Origin: Ascoidea asiatica | Lineage: Eukaryota > Ascomycota > Saccharomycetes > Ascoideales > Ascoideaceae | Assembly (NCBI GenBank): GCA_001600695.1 | Contig: BCKQ01000010.1 | Span: 552,333-616,332 of the forward strand | Reading direction: 5' to 3' | Length of the DNA stretch: 64,000 nucleotides | Shown: positions 1-10,636 of the stretch, in pieces | Layout of the letters: each line of letters starts with the position of its first letter | How positions within the stretch are numbered: position 1 is the stretch's first letter | Notes under the pieces: model-generated | Databases searched by the model: none | What the model was told of the DNA's origin: nothing | What the model saw: only the letters and a program-made list of their open reading frames with translations | Program-made: the position numbers and the translations under genes

Positions 1-1
1 T

Positions 2-727
2 GGTTTATTAACTTTATTAACATGTTGGCCAATGATTTTAATTTTTAATTTAACAAATTTAGAAAATTTTCAAAATCCATTTGGTGATTTAAAAATTTTA
101 TCAATTTTATCAATTGGTGGTTTATTAACAATAATTTCAGATTATTTTTGTATTTTAGGTATGTTATTAACATCACCTTTAGTTTCTTCATTATCTTTAT
201 CAACTGCAATACCATTAACAATGATTATAGATTCAATAATTTATGGATATATTAAAAAATCAATATTTTATTATATTGGAATAATTTTAATATTTATAAG
301 TTTTTTCATAATTTCAAATATTTCTTCAAATGAAATTATTAATAAAACTTTTGAAGAAACTATAGAAACAAATATTGAAAATAATCAAAATTTATCACCA
401 ATTTTATCACCAATTTTAAATAATTTTAAAAAATTTAATGAAAATAATAAATATAATAAATTAAATGTTAATAATTCTCCATTATTATTTATAAATAATT
501 TTAATAATTTAACTCATTTTGATGATATTCCAGAATTCTCAATTGATGAAAATCTAGATAATNATAATGATGATGATGATATTAATATCAATCAATTTAA
601 TATCAATAATACTCAACAATCATCAAATTCAACTTCAAATATTAATNTTATCACTATTGATAATGATAAAGCAAATTTGAAATTAATTGGTGGTAAAAAT
701 CATAAATATCGTTTCAAAGAAGTTTAG
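2..727 (+). CDS. Thi74/YML018C-type (SLC35F-like) membrane transporter, C-terminal part, 5' end outside window
   Basis: The frame is open from the first bases of the window, so the ATG at 32 is probably internal and the gene is cut by the edge. The visible part has four hydrophobic segments. These include a stretch like SDYFCILGMLLTSPLV and then LSTAIPLTMIIDS, which match the conserved last helices of the fungal Thi74/YML018C family of the drug/metabolite transporter superfamily (known for the family: vacuolar or mitochondrial membrane, substrate poorly defined). After the last helix comes a cytosolic-looking tail of about 120 residues rich in Asn and Asp. Two N bases (563, 647) leave single residues undefined. 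It ends convergently with the reductase gene at 1106. The family call rests on remembered motifs, not on an alignment. Confidence 0.75.
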   Translation, partial: GLLTLLTCWPMILIFNLTNLENFQNPFGDLKILSILSIGGLLTIISDYFCILGMLLTSPLVSSLSLSTAIPLTMIIDSIIYGYIKKSIFYYIGIILIFISFFIISNISSNEIINKTFEETIETNIENNQNLSPILSPILNNFKKFNENNKYNKLNVNNSPLLFINNFNNLTHFDDIPEFSIDENLDNXNDDDDININQFNINNTQQSSNSTSNINXITIDNDKANLKLIGGKNHKYRFKEV

Positions 728-1105
728 TTTAATAATCTTCCATAAACTCACTCTTTAAATTCAGATCGCATTTTATTACAATTTTTTTCTATCATAGATC
801 CTTTTTTTTCTCATTCTTTTCTTAGATTTTACACATTTCANATTCATTTTTTTATTTTCATATNCAATACACATTCATTTAAAGTGATACATTTATTCTT
901 ACTTTAGTTAATTTCTATTTATTTCAATTTATGCTTTATTTATTTTAGATCCAGATTAGGCTAAATGTAAACACATCCAAACTTACGCGTTAAAAAAAAA
1001 AGATTGAAATTGTTTCGCGTCGCAAACACAAAAAAAGAATATTTCTACTGTAATATAATAATACTAAATATAAATAGAAGATTGTTTATTTGCTTCTTTG
1101 TAATT
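728..1105. other. Convergent intergenic stretch, probable 3' ends
   Basis: This AT-rich spacer separates two converging genes and should hold both polyadenylation regions. It contains one MCB-like ACGCGT (985-990) and a CGCGTCGC stretch (1016-1023), which stand out in otherwise AT-only DNA. I see no ORF or RNA gene. Confidence 0.4.
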
Positions 1106-2272
1106 CTATAAATGAGTTTTCATTTCATTTTGATTGATTTTATTGATTTTATTAGTTTTATTTCTATAGTCAACAATTTGTTTTATAGTTTCATAAGCTG
1201 AAGTTTTGAAATCAATTACAGATTTTATACCTACAATCTCATAACTTTTTCTTGGATCAATAAATGCTATATTATTTCTGAAAAATTCTTTATCTGGGAT
1301 GAGATTTGGATCACCTTTTGCAATTTTATCATTCAATTCAGGAAATGATTCATGAATAATATTTAATGTACGTTGACCATAACATACATTATTTAAATTA
1401 TTAAGATTTACTATTGGACATGCTAATAATCTTTTAACATTTGTTTTTTCATTTTCAATNGCAGCAATATGAAATTTAACAACATCTTTAACATGAATAC
1501 AAACACCAAAAGGATTTTTGAAAAATTTAGTCTCTCTTGGATCAGTGTACAAAAGTTTATTAACATATTCAACGGATGCATTTAATTCTTTATTGGATAA
1601 AACATCTTCAAATAATTGTGGTCCAAGAGTTACTGCAGGTAAAATAGTAGTTAATGAAAAATTAATTTCNTTTTTATTTTTTTCAAAAAAATCCCAAGTT
1701 GCTCTTTCTGATTTTGTTTTTGAATAACAATATCCTGAAAGTGTTTTTTTTTTAGCAACTTCCCAACTACTCATATTCCAAGAATCTTCTGTATGAATAT
1801 AATCTCTCATATTTTCTTTTTTAAAATCAACTAGATTAATTAATGCACCAATTGAAGAAGTATAAACAAATTTCTTAACATTTTTACCATATTTCTTTGT
1901 GGAATTCAATATTGATAAAGTTCCTTTTAATGCAGGTTTTAAAAATAAATTTTCTGTATCATTAACTCTTGTAAACCCTGCAATTGGAGATGCTGTATGA
2001 AATACAAATTTAATATCTGGATTTCTCTTAAAAATATTATCAAAATAAACTGTCTCTTTTAAATCTTTAACAATTTCAATTTTCAAATTCAATTCATATC
2101 CACTATTAGAATATTTATTTCTAAAATTATTTAATAAGTTATCTGCTTTTTCTTGTGTTCTTACAGTACCTATAATCGAATAATTCTTTTGAATTAATGA
2201 ATCAATTAAATGTAAAGCAATAAAACCATTTGCACCAGTTATCAATACAAGACCTTTTGAATTCATTTTCAT
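1106..2272 (-). CDS. Gre2-like NADPH-dependent carbonyl (methylglyoxal-type) reductase, paralog 1
   Basis: A 388-residue extended short-chain dehydrogenase/reductase. The nucleotide-binding TGANGFIA motif lies at residues 12-19, an Arg suited to NADPH binding follows beta-2 (TVRTQ, 36-40), and the catalytic Tyr-x3-Lys is Y181/K185 in YCYSK. The segment FHTASP near 91-96 is also typical of the Gre2 family, which reduces methylglyoxal, isovaleraldehyde and related ketones in the cytosol. The start is ATG at 2272; a second ATG at 2266 aligns with the start of the neighbouring paralog, so either could be used. Compared with that paralog it has an extra basic, Asn-rich C-terminus of about 18 residues. 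Two residues are undefined because of N. The exact substrate cannot be read from sequence. Confidence 0.85.
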   Translation of the reverse strand: MKMNSKGLVLITGANGFIALHLIDSLIQKNYSIIGTVRTQEKADNLLNNFRNKYSNSGYELNLKIEIVKDLKETVYFDNIFKRNPDIKFVFHTASPIAGFTRVNDTENLFLKPALKGTLSILNSTKKYGKNVKKFVYTSSIGALINLVDFKKENMRDYIHTEDSWNMSSWEVAKKKTLSGYCYSKTKSERATWDFFEKNKXEINFSLTTILPAVTLGPQLFEDVLSNKELNASVEYVNKLLYTDPRETKFFKNPFGVCIHVKDVVKFHIAXIENEKTNVKRLLACPIVNLNNLNNVCYGQRTLNIIHESFPELNDKIAKGDPNLIPDKEFFRNNIAFIDPRKSYEIVGIKSVIDFKTSAYETIKQIVDYRNKTNKINKINQNEMKTHL

Positions 2273-2957
2273 TTGTCTTTTTTCCTTTTTTTAAATGAAC
2301 TTTTCTATTTGTCACCTTTTTAAAAAAAATGATTTATGATTTATTTTTTTGAAATTTCGGAGTGTTTTTATATCATTTTAAAAATTATTTAATCAAATTT
2401 TAGATAAGATAATATGATAGTCAACTTTTCATTTTCCGATTTAATATTATTTATTATCATTAATAGTTTATCCAAATTGCTAATTCTTGATATAATCAAT
2501 CATATATTGATCATTTTACTAGTATTAGAAACATAGTAATGTTGAAAAATGTATAATTTGGTAATCATGAAACAAAATAAATGATTTTGATTAATTTAAA
2601 TTGGCTAATTTCATTTGAAAAGCTTTTTTTATTTTAATTATTATATTAAATCAAATGGTTGTAATATTTTAAAGGCAATTACAATAAATTGACTTATTCA
2701 ATTGNTCTGATTTTTCAAATTATTTAGGCAAGAAGCTGAGGTTTTTTAATGATTTTTTTTGTATGGCACGCCTTTTTAATATCTGAGTATGTGAAGATGT
2801 CTTAGATTATAAAAATATGTACGATTTTCAATTAATATAGACAGTTTTTAACGGTATTTATTGTTGATTATTACCAAAAAAAGTGCAATTTTTATCATTN
2901 GTTTATCTTTTACTCTATTTCTATAAATCTATAAAAAATGATCCGAACTAATCAAAT
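2273..2957. other. Intergenic spacer between tandem reductases
   Basis: This 685-bp AT-rich region must hold the promoter of the 1106-2272 gene and the 3' end of the 2958-4070 gene, both read on the minus strand. I see no ORF, tRNA or clear repeat in it. Confidence 0.4.
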
Positions 2958-4070
2958 TCAAATTAAATTTTCAATCATTTTACAATCAAGAACTTGTTTG
3001 ATACAATCATAAACACTTGTTTCAAGATCAATTAATTTAATATTAACTAATTCAAGACTTTTAGTTGTATCAATAAAAGCCATATATTTAGATAAATTAT
3101 CATAATCAAATGAACTTTTATTATCACCAATTGCAATTTTACCATTTAATTCTGGGAATTTATTATTAATAATATTCAAAAGTCTTTGACCAGTATAAAA
3201 AGATTCATAATTACCTGGAGTTAAAATTGGAGCTGCAATTAATCTTTTTCCATTAGTTTTTTCATTTTCAATTGCAGATAAATGAAATTTTGCAACATCT
3301 CTAACATCAATTGAAATACCTTTTGGATNTAAAAAAAATGAATGATTTTTTGGATTTGATTTTAATAAATTTGTTAAAAATTCAACAGAAGTATTTAATT
3401 TTCCATTTTTTAATAAAGAATTATTAAATAATTGTGGTCCTAAGACATAATATGGATTAATGGTTGTGAATTTGAAATTAATTTCTCTTTCATTTTCTTT
3501 AATAAAATTCCAAGCAGATCTTTCTGCTAAACTTTTTGAAGCTGCATAAATTGTTATTGGATTTCTTTTAGCAAATTCCCAAGGCATTAAATTCCATGAA
3601 CTTTCATTATGAATAAAAGTTTTATTACCAATTTTATTAAAATTAATAATTGCAGAAACTGAAGATGTATAAATGAATTTTTTAACATTTTTACCAAAAG
3701 TTTTTGTTGAATTTAAAATTGATAAAGTTCCATTAACAGCAGGTTTCAAGAATGAATCTTCTGGATTATTATCTTTACAAATTGTGACNGGAGATGCAGT
3801 ATGAAGAACACAATTAATTTCGGGAAATTTAATAAAAATATCATCAAATAATTTTGAGTTTGTAATATCATTAACAATTTCAATTTTCAAATTAATTGAA
3901 TGGTTTAATTTTGAATATTTTTCATTGAAATTATTTAAAACAAATTCACTTTTTTCAATGGATCTCACAGTTCCAATAACTGAGTAATCATTCTGAAGTA
4001 ATAAATCTACAATGTATAAAGAAATAAAGCCATTACAACCAGTTATTAATACAGTTCCTTTTGAAGACAT
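2958..4070 (-). CDS. Gre2-like NADPH-dependent carbonyl reductase, paralog 2
   Basis: A 370-residue extended SDR closely related to the gene at 1106-2272. It has TGCNGFIS at residues 10-17, TVRS after beta-2, LHTAS near 89-93 and the catalytic YAASK at 175-179. The frame stays open upstream to 4166, but only through a TTG. The first ATG is at 4070, and it aligns with the paralog (MSSKG against MNSKG), so I place the start there. The two genes lie in tandem on the same strand, about 685 bp apart, and look like a local duplication that has diverged considerably. One residue just after LHTAS is undefined because of N. Substrate unknown. Confidence 0.83.
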   Translation of the reverse strand: MSSKGTVLITGCNGFISLYIVDLLLQNDYSVIGTVRSIEKSEFVLNNFNEKYSKLNHSINLKIEIVNDITNSKLFDDIFIKFPEINCVLHTASXVTICKDNNPEDSFLKPAVNGTLSILNSTKTFGKNVKKFIYTSSVSAIINFNKIGNKTFIHNESSWNLMPWEFAKRNPITIYAASKSLAERSAWNFIKENEREINFKFTTINPYYVLGPQLFNNSLLKNGKLNTSVEFLTNLLKSNPKNHSFFLXPKGISIDVRDVAKFHLSAIENEKTNGKRLIAAPILTPGNYESFYTGQRLLNIINNKFPELNGKIAIGDNKSSFDYDNLSKYMAFIDTTKSLELVNIKLIDLETSVYDCIKQVLDCKMIENLI

Positions 4071-4210
4071 TTTGAAATATAAATATGAGAATAGGAAGAA
4101 AAAGAAAGTAAAAAGATTCTTAGAAATATCTTTGATTGAAGTTTTATGGAAAGGAAATAAATACAAAGAAGAATAAAATTAACAATAAAATAATAATAGG
4201 ATAAGTTTAA

Positions 4211-5159
4211 CTTCCCAATATTTTGGTAGAAAATTCAATTTTTAGGGCCATTCTCCATTGGCACAAAACTAAACAAGAAAACAACTTCAAAGAAAATGGG
4301 AATAAATGGATTAATTTTTACAATATTATCAGCCGACATTTAAGACCACATGAAACTCACTTTTATAAGAATTACTTAAAGGAATATTTCAAAATAGGAA
4401 ATTTATCGGGAAAAAGTAGCTCCAACAATAACCAGTCATTAAATTCAGATTAATAAAGAGAATAAAGAGAATAAAGAGAATAAAGAGAATAAAGAGAATA
4501 AAGAGAATAAAGAGAATAAGAATGAAAAAAAAATAATTAATTCAAATTGTTTTAATTTTGTGGGTGCTCTTCAAATTTGAAAGTGAGACCGGTTTTGTGG
4601 TACGTTAAATACGGCGACGACACTTCCCGATTAGGAAATTAATGAATATTTTTCAATGAAAGAATCAGTGAATGAAGAAATAATCAAAGAAATGAATAAT
4701 GGAAGAAGTAAAGAATTAGTCTGAAGGAGTTTCATGAATTGGCTTAGAAACTCTTTGGAAGTTTTCATCAAGTGATGAGTTTCATACTTTAAACAACCAA
4801 AGTCAGGTTAAAATAAAACTGATTTCTTTCAAAAGTAATTTTCTTTCAGTTTGGCTGTCAAACAAAAAATTGAAATGTTTTAGAATATTCAATTATAAAT
4901 CAGCAACTAAATCGTATTTGAATTCTTTTCATAGGTAATCTTTTATTCTAGTTCTTTTCTTTCAAAAATGAGTACTTTAAAATTCAATAATGAATCCTTT
5001 GTTTCAACTCAAGTCCTCAATTATGAAAATCATTTTCCTCTAAAACCTGCACCCTAATCTTATCAATATATTCTTATTGAGAAAAAAGTTTTAAAGCCTA
5101 TAATTCTTAGAGATCGATTGAATATTACTCAAAGATTCTACAGTAAATTAGTTAACTGA
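4211..5159 (+). pseudogene. Decayed unrecognised gene in several protein-like pieces
   Basis: No intact gene, but protein-like open pieces follow each other on the plus strand. At 4211-4453 there are about 80 codons without an ATG. Then a 9-bp repeat reads (Asn-Lys-Glu)n in the next frame. At 4656-4724 a short frame is cut by TGA, where a CGA Arg would fit, and continues beyond it. A piece around 4770-4935 ends in TAA. At 4968-5159 an ATG-led frame of 63 codons is interrupted once by TAA at 5055. Together they look like one gene broken by at least two frameshifts and several stops. I do not recognise the family. It diverges from the reductase at 4070 with only about 140 bp between. An intron-bearing gene is an alternative for the first piece, but I found no convincing splice sites. 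Confidence 0.4.
4452..4520 (+). repeat. 9-bp tandem repeat (AATAAAGAG)n, about 7 copies
   Basis: The unit AATAAAGAG is repeated about seven times. A 9-bp unit keeps frame and reads Asn-Lys-Glu on the plus strand, one frame away from the open frame just upstream. This supports former coding use. Confidence 0.85.
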
Positions 5160-5387
5160 CTTTTTTTTTCTTTGATTTCAAATCAGAACTAAATGATATT
5201 CTTTTAATTATTTACATTAATATTTTCATTTGTAATAATTTATGAATAATATTATTACTTTTAACTTTGTTTTTATTNTTTTTCAGAACTCAAACCTCTT
5301 TTTTATTTTCTTCATTAAAATAATATTAAACTATATCAAATAACATAAAAAATATAAAATGTATAATAAAATATAAAACTAACTTCC

Positions 5388-7022
5388 TCAAACAAATAAC
5401 TCAAATCCACCTTCTCCTTTAAGTTCATTTATTTTATAATTATTCCAAATTGAACTTAACTTTGAAATTTCTTTAATTAGCAATGTTAATTCTTTCAAAT
5501 CATTTAAATTTTCAATTAAAATCTTAAGATTATCATTATTAACAAACTCTTTATTAAATGATAAATTAAGATATTTNAATTTCTTAAAATTTTTGATTAT
5601 ATTTAAATTTTCTCCATTGTTTATTTTATTATATGAAATATCTAATTCTTTCAAATTTCTAAAGTTCTTTATTCCATCTAATGATATGACTTCATTATTG
5701 GATAGATTTAAAATTTCAATACTATTATTAGTATTAGTGGTGGTTATATTTTCATTATTTTCAATTTTTTCAACTCTATTATATTCAATGAATACTTTTC
5801 TTAATTTATTCGAACAGCTAATATCATCTATATTAAATTTTTCAATTAAATTATTTGATAATAAGATTTCCCTTAAATTATTTAATTCATTCAAATTTTC
5901 AATTCTTTTAATATCATTACAGCTAAGATCTAAGATTTGTAAATTTTTTAAATGATTTAAATTTTGAATTTTTTTNATAAAATTTCTTTTTAAATTTAAT
6001 AATNTCAAACTCTTTAATTCATTTAAATTTTCAATATCATTGATTAAGTTTTTATTTAAATTTAAAACTTTCAATTGTTTTAAATTAGTTAAATTTTCAA
6101 TTTTATTAATTTTATTATGACTTAAATTTAAATTCTCCAAATTTTTAAATTTTAGAAAAATTTCTGATAAATATGACAATTTATTATAAGATAAATTTAA
6201 TTCTTTTAAATTTTCATAAATTATCGTATTATTTGAGAAAAAACTATTATTATGGTTGAAATTANTAATTGAATTTTTTTTAAGATTCAATTTAATTAAA
6301 CTTTTGAAAGAATCATCTGGAAATATTGAAATATCTTTTATTTTTGAATTTATAATATTCAAATATTTCAAACCTTTTAGATTTTTCAATGAATTGAACT
6401 TTACAATCAGATTGGATATTAATGAAGATAATGATAAATCTAAATTTTTNATATTTAATTGAGATAAATTATTAAGATTATTTGAAAAATTATTAACTAA
6501 AAATGAATTAAATTGAATTGAATTATTATCATCTTTAAAATTATCATTGTTAAGATTAGGAGTAACTTTTGAGGATAAAATAAAGTCTAAAGTCTTAAGA
6601 TTTATTATATCCAATTTCATTGAATTATTATTATTGAATATATTTTTAAAAGGATTATCATTGTCATTACTATTACTGAGTAAAAATTGTAGATTTATAT
6701 TAAAANAATTTATTTGATTAATGAATAAGCTTAGATCATTGTTGTTTATAATTAAAATTTGATTAATTTTCAATAAACTTTTATAATTCTTTAATTTATA
6801 ATTTGAATCAATAATTGAATTAGTATTCTTTATATCACTATTGATACTATTGATATCCTTTTGAATAATTAATAGGTTTTTAAATAAAATCTTATTTGAA
6901 GTATGTTTTACTAGTAAATTATTTGAGTTTAGGAATAGTAAAAGTTTATCAAATGATATATTTTTAAAGATTTGATTTATAATATGAAAAGGTAATTTAT
7001 GAATTATTGGAATAGTTGACAT
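5388..7022 (-). CDS. F-box-like / SDS22-type leucine-rich repeat protein (544 aa)
   Basis: The N-terminus has the pattern of a short F-box (LPFHIINQIFKNISFDKLL, residues 9-27, with hydrophobic positions spaced as in Skp1-binding F-boxes). After an Asn-rich linker come about a dozen 22-residue leucine-rich repeats from roughly residue 190 to 520, of the SDS22 type, in the style of LNLSHNKINKIENLTNLKQL. F-box/LRR proteins are known substrate receptors of SCF ubiquitin ligases; the SDS22 repeat form is also found in the PP1 regulator Sds22, but that protein is shorter (about 340 aa) and has no F-box-like N-terminus. The start is ATG at 7022. The gene at 20151 has the same architecture at twice the size. 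Five or more residues are undefined because of N. Role in ubiquitination is inference. Confidence 0.7.
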   Translation of the reverse strand: MSTIPIIHKLPFHIINQIFKNISFDKLLLFLNSNNLLVKHTSNKILFKNLLIIQKDINSINSDIKNTNSIIDSNYKLKNYKSLLKINQILIINNNDLSLFINQINXFNINLQFLLSNSNDNDNPFKNIFNNNNSMKLDIINLKTLDFILSSKVTPNLNNDNFKDDNNSIQFNSFLVNNFSNNLNNLSQLNXKNLDLSLSSLISNLIVKFNSLKNLKGLKYLNIINSKIKDISIFPDDSFKSLIKLNLKKNSIXNFNHNNSFFSNNTIIYENLKELNLSYNKLSYLSEIFLKFKNLENLNLSHNKINKIENLTNLKQLKVLNLNKNLINDIENLNELKSLXLLNLKRNFXKKIQNLNHLKNLQILDLSCNDIKRIENLNELNNLREILLSNNLIEKFNIDDISCSNKLRKVFIEYNRVEKIENNENITTTNTNNSIEILNLSNNEVISLDGIKNFRNLKELDISYNKINNGENLNIIKNFKKXKYLNLSFNKEFVNNDNLKILIENLNDLKELTLLIKEISKLSSIWNNYKINELKGEGGFELFV

Positions 7023-8159
7023 TTTTGAAATATGATTATTTGATAGATTAGTTGATTAAAAAATTATTCAATTGAATAAGTTCATAAAAAAAATAAATGG
7101 GATAAAAGTTTACATATTTATATTAAATTCAGTAAGCTTATGAGTTCAGGTCATAATTCACTTACTTACTTACTTACTTACTTATTTATTTATTTACTTA
7201 CATATTCATAAATCAAATTCTAGGGAAAATCTTGGGTATACTTTTAAGGACTTCAGATTGACAATAAAGTGCATTAAACATTAATTTTTTGATTATTTTT
7301 TTAAGTAAATTATATTATNTTAAAAATTACATAACAAAAAAAGTATATATGTAAAAAGATGTGATGAAATGATCATCAGATTTACTCTAAGTTTCAGTAA
7401 TTGTAATTTAATTATAATTTGATTATAATAATTGTAAATATTATAATATTATAATATGATTGAAGAACATGAAATTAGNTTAAAAAATATTGAAATGAGT
7501 AATTATTAAAGAACTTTATGTGGACGAATCATATGATATCTTTACAATCATAATGGTAAGTTAAGTTAAGTCAATGAAAGTACTATTGATGAAAGTGGTG
7601 AATTAATGTTACAGATCTTAATAGTTTTTATGTTAATATTTTCATATGAACAAGAATAAATATAATTTGATATTCAATGATTCTCAAATAACTANGTTGT
7701 GTAAGGCTAAAATTCGCCAAAGGGTAGTAAAGTTAGAATTAAGATTGTAAAAGTTATAGGTTATCAAAGTTATAAATTCTTTAATCTTTTCTTGGTTTCA
7801 AGGGCTAACTTTAAGATAAATCAAATATTGAGATTCAAAGGAGGAGAATGTTTTCAATTGTATATGTTTTTTATCATTTTGTTTTTTTTCTTGTCTCTAT
7901 TGCCCAAAGTAAGACAGTCAGCTAGTTACGAATAATTATTTAAGTAAATTTACTTGATTTCATTTCAAAACAATAAAATTAAATACAACTTGTTGATATT
8001 TTTAATACTATCAGTACAATATCTGTAACTAGATTAATGTCTAGTATATATATTTTTAAACATTTATTCGTTTACTCCTTTATTCATTTATTTTTATCAC
8101 TATCAATTTATTTCTCNAATTAAATTTTTCCATAAAAATCAAATATAAAAAATTGGTCA
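7023..8159. other. AT-rich intergenic region
   Basis: Upstream of the LRR gene. A short (CTTA)n/(TTTA)n tract lies at about 7160-7200. An ATG at about 7849 opens a 25-codon frame with a signal-peptide-like hydrophobic stretch, but it stops at once and I do not call it a gene. Nothing else recognised. Confidence 0.3.
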
Positions 8160-8370
8160 TAAACTTATAAATAGTTCCATTCGGGTAAACACACATTGAT
8201 TCCTGACGATGTTCGTAGCAAAAAGNACGTGCATGGTCGCACAGAGTGGACTTGGCAGATGCTGCGTTTCNTGGTACCAAGGGTGTTAAAGATCTTTACG
8301 CCACAATCTTCTAAATCAGGATAGTTTTTATCTCCGCTTGTTAACAAAAATATGGCTTAGAGCCCTATTC
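8160..8370 (-). pseudogene. Possible relic of a Cys-containing secreted-type protein
   Basis: On the minus strand two overlapping frames together look like one protein piece of about 65 codons, with a frame change near 8275 and N bases at 8226 and 8271. The pieces contain several Cys residues (for example LEDCGVKIF and MCVYPNGTIYKF) and end without a matching neighbour. Base composition is much richer in G+C than in the flanks. I do not recognise the family. It may be a truncated, frameshifted relic or simply chance open frames in a G+C-richer island. Confidence 0.25.
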
Positions 8371-8628
8371 ANGATTAATTCATTGATTTTGAAAATTTTT
8401 TGTGAATTTTTATAGTCTAAGGTATCAATAATTCACTAACTCAAAAAACTAATGAATATTTAAATATCTGAGAGTTATATTATATTCCGTGGGAATATTA
8501 GTAAAATATTTTAGTGTTTATTTTCAAATTACTTTTTTTTTGAGTAAAAGCATAACTAACGATAAATTCAAGCACGTACAAAATTCTAAATTTATAGCGT
8601 ATCTGAGAGTAACATGTTTTTTGCTTGA

Positions 8629-8790
8629 ATTAATAGACTTTACTATCAGGAAGACCCGAAGTTGTTTAAAGGCGACCCGCAACTTAGTAGCTTAAAGGTT
8701 TTCCTTAGCGTGAATACACTGCAAGAAGCCTTGAATGCAGTGTTGGCTCAATTACCAAGCCCTGGCCATGCAGCATTTTGGTGGGCGTGA
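8629..8790 (+). other. G+C-rich open frame of 53 codons without ATG, unlike host codon use
   Basis: The frame runs between TGA at 8626 and TGA at 8788 and uses GCC, CTG, GGC, CCG, GTG and AGC codons, which are almost absent from the host genes around it. The translation is well mixed and protein-like (for example SLKVFLSVNTLQEALNAVLA), but it has no Met. It could be a fragment of an element or transferred DNA. I do not recognise it. Confidence 0.25.
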
Positions 8791-9814
8791 GGAAAGAAAA
8801 AAAAAAGAGCCCTGGATTGAAATAGTGTGTGGCGTAGTAAATGATTTTTTCTGGAGTTTGTTTGAGCTTTATCTAAAATCGAGTCTGAGATTGAATTCGA
8901 TATTGAAAGTACGTTACTTGTTGGTTGTTCGCTTGCAGATACTAAATTTTCCTTTTCAATTCAGGTATTCAGCCAGCCGACGCTTCTTTTAATTATCTAG
9001 ATAATTCATAGAACTTAGGAAAAAGTTACGTTCTTCAAATACTTTTTTCTCATTGGTTTTGCTCGAGTGAAATTGCCCTCGTATTTTCATCTCTTACGAC
9101 CGCTATTGTCCAAATNNAAAGCCAGCCATTTCCCAACTAGGCTTTGAGATCAGCAGTAAAGGTGGAAATAAGTGTTTCTCCGCATTCCTCGTCACTGTGA
9201 TTATGTATGTGCAAAGTGGCCTGTATTTTTGCCAATCACAGCAACTTTTTTCGAGAAGATTAAAAATAACACGCTTTTTTGTTTTTTTCAAAGTTGCCGA
9301 TAACAATTATAACATAAATACAAATACTTTCTGTATTCCTGATAATGATGAAGATTCTTTAAAGATATGATACAATTTTTGTTTCTTTCAATATTAAAAC
9401 ATCAAATCGTTTTAATTTTTAATTTTAGATAAAATAAAATTGAAATGATAAGCGAATAATAAAAAAACATTTATCTAACATTTATCTAATAATATGATAA
9501 CGTAATTTGAGATATGACTTCTCTTGAATAACTAATTGATTCATATATTTTTTATTTTTGATTTTAATAAAATGTAGATCATTACCACTCCTATGGTTGT
9601 ATTTTATGAGAATAGTAACTGAGGCACGTGGGCTATGTAATCCAGAAAAGTTAAAAACTAAGATAAAGAAGACCCGTAATTTTGGATTCTTTTCGATTTT
9701 AATTTGTTTGAATTGAGATTGAAAATATAACTAGTATAATCAATAACTATATAATTAGTTGAATAGAAAAATAAATAAATAGATAAATAGATTAATAATC
9801 TTAAATCAAGTCAG
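8791..9814. other. Intergenic region with G+C-richer half
   Basis: From 8791 to about 9300 the DNA is clearly richer in G+C than elsewhere and holds one GTTACGT motif (9025-9031), the motif that clusters at 41 and 49 kb. From 9300 to 9814 it is AT-rich spacer with the 3' end of the PEBP gene. No credible ORF seen. Confidence 0.35.
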
Positions 9815-10636
9815 TTATTGTTGATCATTTTGGGCATAAAAGAAATTAACAGCATATGGTTCAAGATCATATTTTTTAGCCCAGTCAAGAACTCCAGTTG
9901 CAGGTTTTCCAGTACCCCAATTTGGTCTATCTAAAGGAGCCTTTGGTTCAATTGAAGAATTTTGTTTAAATAAAATAAATACATATCTATGTTTACCAGT
10001 TTTTGGTGGAGGACCAGGTCCAATATATGACATTAAAGTTTTAGTTGATTTATCAGATAAAGGTAAGTTTGCACTTAAAAATTGATTTGTTGTTTCAGAA
10101 CCTGGAGTTTCATCTTTTAATAATAAATTTGAAATAATATAATGACAATATTCTGACCATTTTTTATCAGTTCTTGAAGGTGCATCAGGATCTGTTATAA
10201 CTAAAGTAAATAAATCTGAAGAAGTTATATTAATTAAATTATCAGAATCTAAATCTGATTTTTTTTTATCATTTGAAGAATTTAAATCATTATGATTTAN
10301 AATTTCTGGTGGATTTAATGTAAATGCNATTTTTGGTAAAATTTGAGTTTCACTTGGTTTTAAATTATTACCTAAAGCAACATCCATATCTTTACCATAT
10401 GAAATTGTTAATAAACCTTTTGGATCAAATTTTGGTAAAACATCTGGAAATATTTCATGTTTTTTTAAAGATTCAATAATTGAATTAGAGATTGTAAATA
10501 AAGATCTATTCATTTTGAAATTATTAATATTATTAATATTATTAATATATCTAAAATTATTATTATAATTATTATTTAAAAAAGATGATTTAAAAATTAA
10601 ATTTCTTGAAGATTTAATCAATGGTTGATAGATCAT
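9815..10636 (-). CDS. PEBP / Tfs1-like protein with N-terminal extension (273 aa)
   Basis: A phosphatidylethanolamine-binding protein. It has the two family signatures: DPDAPSR (149-155) and, after a short insert, GPGPPPKTGKHRYVFIL with the conserved His-Arg near 216-217. In yeast, Tfs1 inhibits carboxypeptidase Y and the Ras-GAP Ira2; Mrpl35 is another yeast PEBP, in mitochondria. The first ATG is at 10636; upstream only TTG extends the frame. A second ATG at 10513 would give a protein matching the length of the paralog at 11338. The roughly 41 residues before that Met are basic, rich in Ser and Asn and free of acidic residues, as in a mitochondrial presequence. An Asn/Lys/Asp-rich insert (about 110-138) precedes the first signature. 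Two residues undefined by N. Confidence 0.85.
   Translation of the reverse strand: MIYQPLIKSSRNLIFKSSFLNNNYNNNFRYINNINNINNFKMNRSLFTISNSIIESLKKHEIFPDVLPKFDPKGLLTISYGKDMDVALGNNLKPSETQILPKXAFTLNPPEIXNHNDLNSSNDKKKSDLDSDNLINITSSDLFTLVITDPDAPSRTDKKWSEYCHYIISNLLLKDETPGSETTNQFLSANLPLSDKSTKTLMSYIGPGPPPKTGKHRYVFILFKQNSSIEPKAPLDRPNWGTGKPATGVLDWAKKYDLEPYAVNFFYAQNDQQ

Noticed and set aside
4560-4640. Reading KYGDD in the 4.6-kb patch as an RNA-polymerase catalytic motif
   Set aside because: Only four residues match and no other polymerase motif lies nearby.
7160-7205. CRISPR-like or satellite array
   Set aside because: Only simple CTTA/TTTA microsatellites; no spaced direct repeats anywhere in the window.
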